Shown here: positions 33,652-43,813 of the stretch, piece by piece
Layout: every line of letters begins with the position of its first letter
Position numbering within the stretch: position 1 is the first letter of the stretch
Notes under the pieces: model-generated
What the model was told of the DNA's origin: nothing
What the model saw: only the letters and a program-made list of their open reading frames with translations
The model's database searches: none
From: Herpomyces periplanetae
Lineage: Eukaryota > Ascomycota > Laboulbeniomycetes > Herpomycetales > Herpomycetaceae
Length of the DNA stretch: 57,334 bases
Direction: 5' to 3'
NCBI GenBank assembly: GCA_009733715.1
Contig: WMKJ01000087.1
Location: forward strand, 1-57,334
Translations under genes and position numbers: made by a program

Positions 33652-36637
33652 AAGATGGTGTGTGGAGTAAGAAAATTGGGAAAACGAACTGAGTATAGGA
33701 TTGACCAGATAAACTTGATTATTAGGTCAGTATAACATGAGACAATCTATTCATATATAATGTAGTTATGGGGTAATGAAATTTACACAGCCGATTAAAT
33801 TGAAAATACTGGCATCAAAGAAGATGCGGGGTCGTTGCTTTTTAAGAATTGCACGATATAATAACGGCCAAAATATATATCATAGCAAGAATGAAACGAG
33901 GATTAGATTTTCATTGTAGAAACGGAAATGCACCCAATAATAAAGGTTATATTAAAACCATAAGAATTCTTATCAGAAAACGATCCATTTACTAACAAAT
34001 GAATTAAGCAATCAAACTGTGCAAGGCCAATCATTCAAATATACCGTTAACGATCAATTTATGGGGAGGGAGGGCAATGGGGTCTGGGGGAAATAGGGTT
34101 AAAGAAGCCGACCGATAAAGAATATAACAAAAAGCAAAATTTCGACGGAAAAAAACTTAACGTAATGCACATATACATGATACTCAGCTTGGAAGTCCTA
34201 CGGTACCTATGAAGGGCAGACCATTAAGTGTTAGTGAAGAGTTGCCAAAATGAATAAGATGAAACAGAAAATTTCGTGATACAAAGTGAGTTTCAGAAAT
34301 TAACATAGTCAAAAAAGTAACGGTAACGAACTCTAAACATCCTCTGTACAAAAGGAAAAAAAAGATCAGACGATAAAAGTGGGCCCACTCAACATCCCCC
34401 AAACGAAATTGCTTTTTATGCACGAACCCCAGAAACGGTTCCCTGATTAGGAAACCGCTGGGAGATTCAGGGCAAGTTGCACGAAAGGAAGCTGCAGGTT
34501 ACTTCAAGCCGGTGAACTGGAAGCCGCGAAAACGGGCAGTTTAGTGAAGAAATGGGAATTTTGGGGGAAAAGATGAGCATGGGAAGGCGAAAGGAAATGT
34601 CAGTGTAAGTATATCGCAGAGAGCATACAATTTAGTGAGACGAGCACTCGTGAATGTGTGGGTACGTTAGCTATCGAGCTGATACGTTGTATCGTGTATA
34701 TCTTGAAACGTTGAAAGTTTGGAATATAATGATTAACGAGAGTGAGTGGAAACAGTATTATAATGGGTCGAGCTGTGGAACGAATAAGCAATTATACATG
34801 TACGTACGGGCGCAAGTCTAAGACAATACGGGCCAGGTAAAATTTAAAAAATGGAAGTTGGATAACAGGGAAAAAGGCCTCGCGAATCGAAGTGTGCAAG
34901 GGACGTGAGTAAGTGTCGCTGTTTTGCACAGCGTTGAAGTAGTGCGGTGAACTGCATACTCAGCTAACATCTTTGTGGAGTACGTTGATGAGAGGGGTAA
35001 GCTTGGGATGTGGATTTGTGATTCAATGCAGATACTCCTCGAAGTGTTCATCCACTCAATAACCTATACACTAACTAAACCACTATGATGGGTACATGAT
35101 AGCATGTTTATAGTGAGGAAATGGTTTTGCGAATCCTTTGTTCAGGATGGGCTATGATAAGCCTCTGATGTGGACTGCGAAACTGAAAGACATAACGGGC
35201 GATTTAGTGGGATATATGCTAGGATATGTTGCAACGAATTTCCTATTTTTAAACATCCCCTTGCCCCTTTATAACATGTATCATCTCCCCTGTGCCATCA
35301 ATGCAAACCTCGGGGTATCTTACGGAAGTGCGTTAACGATAAAATTCCTCTATTCATCCGGAGATTGGTGATACCATACAGTTAAAACGACGCAAATTTA
35401 CACCTGAGATTTCTGGGGAGGGATCAGTTAAATTTAACATAGTAAAAAAGTTGATTAATTAAAGCCATTTTTTAAAAGTATCGATCATTGCCGATTATTG
35501 CACGCAAGTTCACACGCCCCCAAGTCCGTTTAAGGAGAATCTGTATAGATTAACATTGAAATATGATAACTGGTACACACGTTAGCTGATAACGATACCG
35601 TACTAACGTGGGATATTCATTTACCGACGAATGACCCTATATTCCCATTTCAATCATATCCGAAAAAACTAGGGGGAGCGCCAGCGCGTTTACACAAAGG
35701 AATAACAACGTGGGGGCATTAAGTTGTTCCATGCGCAACTGAATCGATAGGCGTATCCTAGATTTCATCCATTGTATAGGTGAGTATACACGAGAGCTAA
35801 ACGGAGTTAACTCTGTCAGAAAATCTTTATGACCCATGCAAGCCTAAACGTCCCCGAGCACAAGGTTTTGTTCACACAGCCCTTAAACTTTGCTAACTTT
35901 TAATCCCTTGTTGTAGCCTCGATTTTTTCGTTACTTCGGGATCGGTGCTCGCGTTAATACAAAAGGTTTATCAATATAATCTTAGGGCAATAAGTCTTCT
36001 TTCGAACTGCCCACGTTTGACTCCATTAAGTGGTCTTCCGCCCACACGCCCAACTACATTTCCGGTGACTTCTATGCATGGTGTTTTGGAATAGTCGGAT
36101 CTGACGATGCACGCCATCTGCCTCGACGTTTCAAATGTCCAACTTTGCGTTTAACTCGGGCTTTTATTGTACCAGTGATGATACCCTCTCCCTTGCTTAT
36201 TGAACTTCTATTCTAAGTTCTTTGTTTCCCTTAGCCTATCTCTATTCGCTGCAGTTTTCAACGTTCTCACGTTTGACTCGTTTCGGGCGCCAAAGACAAT
36301 CTTCCGAATACATTAGTTAACTCCCCTGTTACTTTTTCGCATTAATTCTTATTCTTTTTCATATCTTTCTTCATTCATTTCTACGCTGGTCTCCCCGTTA
36401 ACTCAACAGCACTATTGACTTTTATTTCTCTTTTCACTTCTTACATTCAGTACTGGGCCCATTGATATAACTTTGAATCTGCTCGTCCATCTACTTCTTT
36501 TCGTTCCACTTCACACTGAGGTTAATTTATTCGCCCGCCTTCCTCTTCGGAATCGCTAATTTCCTCTTGGATGCACATGCATACGCTAAAGCCATCATCG
36601 GGTTGAGGATCAAGCCGGCCTTCCTCTTCATTTAATC
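33652..36637. other. Three-kilobase intergenic region between SWA2 and the tetraspanin
   Basis: No secure gene. 34080-34960 is purine-rich on plus with a weak minus frame (34184-34423) preceded by a pyrimidine-rich acceptor-like CCTTTTGTACAG. 35138-35371 has a short hydrophobic plus frame without family likeness. 36210-36620 is strongly pyrimidine-rich on plus, as expected for the promoter/leader of the tetraspanin gene; it includes an acceptor-like CTTACATTCAG near 36440 that could end a leader intron. Confidence 0.5.
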
Positions 36638-37582
36638 ATGCCAAACTTGTTAACAATTTTATTCATTGCTCACCAAATCCTTTTCCTGGCCACTGGCGTA
36701 ATAATTCTTCTCTTTGGCATGATTATACAGAATGAACAAAGTCCTAGCCAAGTAGAGGTTGCCAATGTTGCCCAAATTGTGCTATCTCGCGTTAGCCCAC
36801 CCAAAGGTAAGCGGCAATGCTTCATTGATTCTACTCTTTATCATGTGCTAATTCTTTCTTCTATCCATTTTAGCAAGCTTTGCAAACGCTGTTCTAGTCT
36901 TTTTAACTTTTCTCGTCGGTGTGCCGTCGTTTTTCTCATCGACATCAACCCGCTGGCTAAGAATACAAGGTTGGATGGTCGTTGTATGCGCTATTTTCAC
37001 CCTTGTGATCGGATTAACCATTTGGTTTACAACGTTGGGAACCCGAACTTTTCTCTCCAGTATATGGCAAAGATTGCCCATGCAAGCTCAAGGACTTTTG
37101 GAACAACGGGTAAGTTTCTATGTAAATATACACACCTTCTGAATACTATGGCGAGGCTATGCGCATGCATGCCCATTCTTCAATTCACTTATTTCGAAAC
37201 AAACGACAACATACTAACTTTTCATTGCTTTCGACAGTTCAACTGCTGTGGCTACTTGGATCCGTCAAGTCCACCGTTCGTGAAAAACCCCACATGCCCA
37301 TCTAGTGAAGTTGCTGCTATGAAAGGTGGTTGTATTGTTCCCTTTAGCGATTTCACTAATAGTTACCTGGACATAATATTTACGTCCGCCTTCGGTATCG
37401 TCGGTAAGTAACTCAGTTTCCACCTTTTGAATTTGTAGCGTGAAATATATTTTTCTTTCTAACATGTTAATCCAGCTCTGGACGCAATTTTCATTGTTTT
37501 TATTGCCATGGTCATCGGCCGCAGAAAGGAGCAAAAACGATTCCGCTATATTGATGAGAAAAGTGGTTTCTCCAAAATCTGA
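36638..37582 (+). CDS. Fungal tetraspanin
   Basis: Four-pass membrane organiser of the tetraspanin superfamily. Exons 36638-36806, 36874-37109, 37238-37403 and 37476-37582 give 225 residues; introns start GTAAGC, GTAAGT and GTAAGT and all close in frame. Membrane segments fall at about residues 4-30 (LLTILFIAHQILFLATGVII), 60-78, 90-108 (WMVVVCAIFTLVIGLTIWF) and 178-202. The large outer loop carries the defining CCG motif in FNCCGY (residues 136-141) with further Cys in NPTCP and GGCIVPF. The short basic tail RRKEQKRFRYIDEKSGFSKI is typical of fungal Tsp-type members. The role (hyphal growth, wall or plasma-membrane domains) is only known for relatives. Confidence 0.88.
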
Positions 37583-38603
37583 TCTATCAATGACCAAGCG
37601 ATTTGTACTGCTTGCGATTACAGACGATGCTGCTCTACACTCGGATAACTCGATGATTCACTCACATCAATCCCGCTACGCAACCTTTGAACGAATACGC
37701 GACACTAAATGATACGCGCTGGCCATTTACACTGTTCCATTCCTTGCTAAGTCCCAACACCTTTCTTTGTTATCATAGAATACTCCCGCACGAACCTTAT
37801 TTGTGATACGTTGTTCAGACCCCATATAAACTTTCTCTGTTAACTTTGTTCGACTCGTTTTTTCGCTCTACGTTCTATTGCTTTTTACGTTGTGTCAATA
37901 ACAATTAGTTTACACGCACCGTGAGCTCTCGTTCAAAAGTTTACTTCACGAGCGAGAAAATTTGTAAAAATGGCTTAACGGATGCGTACGTCGCCACGTT
38001 AAAGGTGCTTTGTTCTTTTCTTGTGTACTCATGTATTACAACAATTTGACAGGATTATCCTAAACTTTATCTCTTGACGTTTGTCTTGTCTGAAATAACG
38101 CTTGGTTAACTTGCTACTCTGGGACATTACATATATTTGATTGAAATGTTGCTCATGTGGATCAATTACACTGTACATTGGCCTATCGCTTATTTACAAC
38201 TGGTCAAAATCGCTCATTGATGCGCAATATGGAGTTACTTTTCCTGTTGTGCATGGACCATGCTTTGCGTCAGATGTCATTAACAGCCTGCGGAGACGAG
38301 TCAAGGGGGAGTAGGCTGTCACCCTAATTCTATCTCTTCTTATTTTCGACATACGGAAAAAAAAGTGCAGCAAGTAATGTGGGTAAATGTGGTACAATTA
38401 CTATTTCAAATGCACCATATGATCCAGCCCTGCATTTGGCGCAGATTTCGTACTGCAGCTACCGATTTCAATACTTCATTCGGGTACATCACTATAACTC
38501 TTCCAAACCTGCGTTTAACGACATCCCACAATCGCAGAAACTGTCAAACCCTCCTAATATTCCTGACCAGCAAATTATTCCGAATAATTGCCACGCACGG
38601 GCA
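37583..38603. other. Convergent 3' region of tetraspanin and NSE6-like gene
   Basis: 1.02 kb with no recognised gene. Pyrimidine-rich patches on plus just after the tetraspanin stop. Short frames on both strands look like chance. It should contain both 3' untranslated regions. Confidence 0.5.
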
Positions 38604-40850
38604 TCATGGCTTCGATTTCATTGGTGGGAAGAATTGGTTCAACGTAATATACGGCTGTTGGTTCATGTTAGACAAACGATTTGCTGCTTTGCACGCTGTT
38701 CGAATTCGTGATTCGCCCATCTCACTCCACCACTCCCGCTTACGACGCGGTGCTGTACGTACAGAATACTCTACACGATCATACCACAATTCAAGGCGAG
38801 TTTTAGCTTCCGTTCGCATTAAATTCTGCGCTCCAGAGTCGACAATTCGTGTTGATGCAGCCTTAATAGCATCTGCTAACCTTGTAAGCCCTGAATTTAA
38901 CGTTTGCTTATCACGGGCTGCCTCTATCGCGAGAGCAGCTGGATTGAATTTTTTTTTCTTTTCGGGCACTTCATCCTCTGAAGTCTTTTGTGGTATTGTG
39001 TACGATTCACTAAGGATTGCACGACCAAAATCATGGAACCCTCCATCGAGTGCGGTGTCCAATAGAATGCATGCTGCTTTCAAACTTTCGTAGTTTGTCT
39101 CTGGAGAGTAAACGTTAAACAAGCTATTAGTCAAAAGATATTCAGTGAGGTCTTCCATTATTGAATGTAGTTTTAAGTCTATTGTGAGATACTTGGAATT
39201 TCTCAGTCCAAATGCTAGTGCAAGCTGCCGCCGAAACGCGTGCAAAGAGAGATTTGGTGCGGGTAAATTTTCAATTATTTGCACTTGAACTAGCCAGCTG
39301 TCCGTAAGGTTGTAGAGCATTTTTAGGCATGTAGTCGAATCACTGTCGGGAACAGATGTTAAGTGATTCAGAAATATTATAAGTGTATCGCTAACAAGCT
39401 TCAAATGGTATTCATTACACAAGATGGAATCATCCACAGATATCCGAACTAGCAAGGTCACAATGTATTGGCATACTGGTATGGTTAATTTAGGCGCAAG
39501 GGCTGACAAAAGTAACAAGACGTTCGATAAGCCAGAAGGAACATTATCACTCACTTGCCCCGCATACTTTTCTTCGAGAGTAATTGAGTTAGGAGAATCC
39601 GTACGAAGGTCAGCGCCAATCGTGCTAAGCATATCATTTACCATATTGCACGTCACAAGTTTACACGCGGCTTCGCTTGTCAGTATTCTTCGGTAAGATG
39701 CAGAGATTTTATAATTTTTTTCTAGTCCTATGTTTTTTAACATCCAGGATAGTATAGAATCCGGTAAAGATTGACACAGAGTAACACATTCTGCGTAGCC
39801 GCTTGCAAAGGCCTGTTCTCTCGACTCAGTATCCTTGAATACATTTTTCCACAGTTGAGGTAATTCATTAACATTAATATCTGGATTAATGTGAATAGAT
39901 GGATGAGTGACGGGCTTAAATAAACGATAGCAAGTTTCCATTTTCAATGCATTAGTACGATTTATTGCTTTGCGCAAATTGGCTGATACCTCTTGACCAT
40001 CGAAACATTGAAATGCGCAAGAAAGTGCATCATCACGTTTAACTCGTGTAGTAATATCATCTTTGTTAGAATTGTTTAAACTTCGCAACTCGGAAAGTAA
40101 GGCAAGCGTTTTTAAGCGTGTTGGATCTGTCTCACTAGCACCGTTTTCTTGTAGTACTTGAATAGCTTTAGTGGAATACTTGAACTTCGCATTAGATAAC
40201 TTGAGAAACTCTTTGGCATGAGGGCGATTTCCGTTGAGAGAAAGTTGTTTTAAGCGCTTATGTGGTGAAAATGATCCTTGAAGAGAGGAAAACGACACAG
40301 GTTGTGAAATGTTGAAACTAGCGCAACCGTTGCGGGTGGATGAGCGAGTAACGTAACCGAAACGTCGGGATGTGACAGTAGAGGCTGATGCTGGACTTTG
40401 AAAGGTTGGATCTGAAGACTGAGATTTTGTATCGTCAATAAGCGGACCAAAAACCATGGAGTCTAATTCATCCAATGAGGAGTCAGACTCTTGTTCAAAG
40501 TCAAAGTCGGCTTCATCAGTAGCAAGTCGGGTCGATGATACAGAAGTAAGGTGTGGAGGAGGTGAAGAGGCGAAGTCTAGCTTAGAGAGTGATTTTGAGC
40601 TAAAATTATCGTCACTCTCATCATCGGAATTAGGAACGTAAGTTCGCTGAGACGCAGATACTTGGGAGTTTGCCACTGCAGAACCTGAGACGGGTAGTTC
40701 CCGACCCGCGGGAATAGTTGATGGTGAAGGGTTTTTTGAAGCAAAGTTACCATCAGAAGTAGGTGAGGTTGGAGGGGCGGATAAAGGTGACGACTGGATT
40801 TTTTCTTGAGAGCTTAACGGTTTAAAGAATCGTGTGATTAAAAAGGACAT
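38604..40850 (-). CDS. Probable CANIN-domain protein, NSE6/SLF2-like SMC5/6 cofactor
   Basis: Single exon, 748 residues, true ATG at 40850. The N-terminal ~150 residues are disordered, Ser/Pro and acidic-rich (DDESDDNFSSKSLSKLDF). The central ~350 residues are helical with ALLSELRSLN, FKPVTHPSIHINPDINVNEL and repeated Leu-rich helices. The C-terminal region (FNPAALAIEAARDKQTLN, RTEAKTRLELWYDRVEYSVR, TAPRRKREWW) resembles the end of fungal CANIN (coiled-coil SMC6 and NSE5 interacting) domains. If so it loads or regulates the SMC5/6 complex in DNA repair. The protein starts MSFLITRFFKP, similar to a degenerate PCNA-binding motif. Identification is by remembered pattern, not alignment; a generic helical nuclear protein is the alternative. 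Confidence 0.55.
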   Translation of the reverse strand: MSFLITRFFKPLSSQEKIQSSPLSAPPTSPTSDGNFASKNPSPSTIPAGRELPVSGSAVANSQVSASQRTYVPNSDDESDDNFSSKSLSKLDFASSPPPHLTSVSSTRLATDEADFDFEQESDSSLDELDSMVFGPLIDDTKSQSSDPTFQSPASASTVTSRRFGYVTRSSTRNGCASFNISQPVSFSSLQGSFSPHKRLKQLSLNGNRPHAKEFLKLSNAKFKYSTKAIQVLQENGASETDPTRLKTLALLSELRSLNNSNKDDITTRVKRDDALSCAFQCFDGQEVSANLRKAINRTNALKMETCYRLFKPVTHPSIHINPDINVNELPQLWKNVFKDTESREQAFASGYAECVTLCQSLPDSILSWMLKNIGLEKNYKISASYRRILTSEAACKLVTCNMVNDMLSTIGADLRTDSPNSITLEEKYAGQVSDNVPSGLSNVLLLLSALAPKLTIPVCQYIVTLLVRISVDDSILCNEYHLKLVSDTLIIFLNHLTSVPDSDSTTCLKMLYNLTDSWLVQVQIIENLPAPNLSLHAFRRQLALAFGLRNSKYLTIDLKLHSIMEDLTEYLLTNSLFNVYSPETNYESLKAACILLDTALDGGFHDFGRAILSESYTIPQKTSEDEVPEKKKKFNPAALAIEAARDKQTLNSGLTRLADAIKAASTRIVDSGAQNLMRTEAKTRLELWYDRVEYSVRTAPRRKREWWSEMGESRIRTACKAANRLSNMNQQPYITLNQFFPPMKSKP

Positions 40851-41564
40851 ATTGAATTAAGATAATGCGATGCAGTCAAAAGTATAGAATTATGCGATAA
40901 CATGGTTAAAACAATGTTAAATAAACATCGCCAATGAATAGATTTGCTCAAGGATAGGGTGAGGAATTGATTTGAGGAAGAAAAACGGTAACGATTAGAT
41001 GAAAGCAAACATTTATGTCCCCCCTGCTAATCTCAAAGATAAACGAGTATATTTAGATGAATGAGAAATATTGTTTAATACTATGCAAAAGGGACAAAGT
41101 ATACCATAATTTTAGAGATAACACGAAGAAAATGGGTTTGATTGAAAATTCACCAACAAATTCATACCATCGAAAGACAAAACTTTATAATAAAGAAGAA
41201 ATCTTATCCTAGGGAGCTAAAAAAACTTTGGTGATGCCTTAAATTGTGCTTCGACTAAACTAAAATATTTCGCATAAGCGACGCGACGTGGAAAAAGAGT
41301 TTATCCGTAGTACGGAAGAATGATTTATCCGGGAGGGGGGCGTGCAACGCGCTAAAAAAAGATTTTTACACTTTGAAGCTACAAATATTAGTTTGAATGT
41401 GAAGGAAAATGGCCTTGATAAACGTTAATATGATAGTGAATTAAACGGGTTGAGTTAGTGTCTTTACTTGAAATGAAATACAATATGAAGTGAAGTGAAT
41501 ATAGGAAGTGGGAAATGAAAGTGAACGGTCGGGAGTTATAGATATAAGGAATTGATACGGCGGC
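40851..41564. other. Divergent promoter region of NSE6-like gene and EAF7
   Basis: 714 bases, AT-rich, no gene. No strong binding motif noticed. Confidence 0.5.
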
Positions 41565-42590
41565 ATGCCTCCGCGTAAAAAGCAGCGCTTTAGTGCGTAT
41601 CAAGAGGTAATTGATGATACGCCATTAATATCACCATCAAAAGCAGTAGCAAGCAGTGGAGTAAACGTTGTCAAGAATGGTGAAGAGTGCACGATAGCCA
41701 GTGAAAATACGACTACTAAAAAATATCGAATAACTCAGTCATGGAATAAAAATGAGATGAGTAAGGAACAGGAACTGCTAACGGATCCCTGGTCGGATGA
41801 GCAAGAGATTGCTTTACTCAAAAGTATTATCCAGTGGAAGCCGGCTGGCATTCACAAACATTTTCGCATGCTTGCGATAGCAGATAATTTAAGAAGTCAC
41901 GGCTTCGTTCACAATGAATCGAACCATGGCGTTATCCAAGATGATTTAAAGCATTTGCGTATAGCGGGTATATGGAATAAATTGAATAGCTTGTACGATC
42001 TTAAAGCACTGGACCAACGGGAAAACAGTGCATTTATACGAAAATTTCGTGATGCGGGAAGTGATAGCGAGGATTACGATAGTTCCGAGCGTGAAGAAAA
42101 ACAGCTTGTAGAGTTTTCCCTACCCGAAACAGACTTTGGAGAATTACTCGTGGAGCGTAAGTTACGCATTACACCGACTATTAACACAGTGGGCGGCGGT
42201 GAGAAGCTCACGGGCCGTACTAAAGCCCGAGGCAGTGTATCGCAGAATTCATTGGGTGATAGTGGGGTACCAGGTACTCAAGAAGTCGGTGAAGCAAACG
42301 CAAGTTTGCGCGCTATTCAGAATCGTCCTGGACGACGAAAGGGTACCTCAGCAACTGCAAATGGACGTGGTGGTATACGCACACGATCTTCAAGCACGAA
42401 AAATGATGTAGCAGCTACGGTTGAACATGAATCAAGTGGAAGTGATGATGCGATAGCAGATAAGAAAAGTGGTGATGTTGACGTGAGTTGTGAAACGGTA
42501 ACTACCAGATCAGGATTATCACGAAGTTCAGCAAAATTTGGGACGGGATCAAGACGTCGCTCCATTCGACAGAGTGCCTTACGAAACTAA
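41565..42590 (+). CDS. EAF7: NuA4 histone acetyltransferase subunit EAF7 (CT20/MRGBP family)
   Basis: Subunit of the NuA4 complex that acetylates histone H4 and H2A in the nucleus; MRGBP is the animal homolog. Single exon, 341 residues. The N-terminus is basic (MPPRKKQRFSAYQEV). The CT20 domain runs from about residue 73 to 155 with the signature WSDEQEIALLKSIIQWKPAG directly followed by IHKHFRML, then HLRIAGIWNKLNSLYDLKAL. The C-terminal half is Ser/Gly/charged and disordered, with basic stretches typical of the family. It is convergent with the crotonase gene, stops 150 bases apart. Confidence 0.88.
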   Translation: MPPRKKQRFSAYQEVIDDTPLISPSKAVASSGVNVVKNGEECTIASENTTTKKYRITQSWNKNEMSKEQELLTDPWSDEQEIALLKSIIQWKPAGIHKHFRMLAIADNLRSHGFVHNESNHGVIQDDLKHLRIAGIWNKLNSLYDLKALDQRENSAFIRKFRDAGSDSEDYDSSEREEKQLVEFSLPETDFGELLVERKLRITPTINTVGGGEKLTGRTKARGSVSQNSLGDSGVPGTQEVGEANASLRAIQNRPGRRKGTSATANGRGGIRTRSSSTKNDVAATVEHESSGSDDAIADKKSGDVDVSCETVTTRSGLSRSSAKFGTGSRRRSIRQSALRN

Positions 42591-42740
42591 ATATGATGGT
42601 AATCATGGCATACTTTCGAAAAGTTAAACTGCAGAAAAATAATGTATTGAGGTGGGCGGCATATCCATAACTTTTACGTGGACAGGACTAGACTTGTAGA
42701 CTGGATCATTACGCTAAATTTACGGTGTGGTGAATCTGAT

Positions 42741-43706
42741 TTATAGTTTAGAGGCTTGCCATTTGGGAGTCTGTTTCTGGGCAAAGGCGAGTAAACCAAT
42801 TTTCATGTTTTCACTGTTGCGCAACTTCGATGCATACGACTCCGCAATGAAAGATGTAGCACGTTCTACACTGGGAGATTCCCAAGCATACCGTAGGGCG
42901 GCTCGAGTGATGATAACGGCATCAGGGGATAATTTCAGTATACGGTTAGCCCAATCTAACGCGTCAGGAATAAGATTTTGCGGAGTTGATGATACATGGT
43001 TAACAAGCCCGAACCGTTGAGCCTCATAAGCAGTTAAATTTCGGCCAGTTAAAGCGACTTCTGAGGCAAGTTGAAGTCCACAGGTGCGAATCAAGCGTGG
43101 TAAACCGCCAGCAGCAGCGTAAATTCCTCGACTTGCTTCCGGGAGACCGAATGTTGCAGTTGGCGAAGCAATAACAAGATCACTGTAGAAGTGTATTTTA
43201 ATGAATCGTTAATGTTGACAACATGAAGGGTGGGTAAACTTGAGGATACAAAGGCAGCCAACTTACCAATTTAAACATATTTCAAATCCACCACCCAAAG
43301 CGTACCCATTTACAGCTGCGATGATGGGCTTTTTGCCGGCACGACGGCTGATACCTGCGAAGCCAGATGGAGGATGATTGATCAAAGCAATATCCGTCAC
43401 TGTAGGCTCTTGTGATTTAAATCGAGCTTGTTCGATTAAATCTTGTCCGGCGCAGAAAGCTTTCTCTCCAGCTCCCGTTACAATTGCTACGCGAAGCGAA
43501 GGCTCATTATCATACCAATCGAAGATTTGATGGGCTTCCCAATGAGATGTTGAGGGTAGAGCGTTCATAAATTTGACACGATTAATGGTGACGAGAAGAA
43601 TATGAGTAGCGGGAACTGAAATAAGGAATGAATCAGAGGAAGGTGGAGGAGAGATTAATTTCAAAGATGCCGACATTTTGAAGAATGTATGAGACCTGTT
43701 TTTCAT
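42741..43706 (-). CDS. Peroxisomal enoyl-CoA hydratase/isomerase (crotonase) with SKL tail
   Basis: Crotonase-fold enzyme acting on acyl-CoA in beta-oxidation or related chemistry. Exons 43267-43706 and 42741-43182 (intron GTAAGT..CTACAG) give 293 residues. Oxyanion-hole segments are AFCAGQDL and ALGGGFEIC. Both hydratase glutamates appear conserved: E in GGGFEICLNCD across the junction and E in FGLPEASRG. The last three residues are SKL, a canonical type 1 peroxisomal targeting signal. The first ATG adds MKNRSHTFFK before a second ATG at 43676 (MSASLKL), which is an alternative start. The exact substrate cannot be told from sequence. It precedes nothing pathway-related; PUS7 lies 107 bases upstream on the same strand. 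Confidence 0.87.
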
Positions 43707-43813
43707 CACAATGAAATTTAATGGCGGGGAAGCTGAATATATATTCGAGCGTGAAATTAAATGGGAAGCTTGCGAAAGGGTATTTAAGTTAAAAAGTAGC
43801 GGGGAAATGTTAG

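Noticed and set aside
38365-39093. 242-codon plus frame
   Set aside because: Overlaps the 3' part of the NSE6-like coding region in antisense and is Arg/Ser/Ala-rich, typical of a shadow frame.
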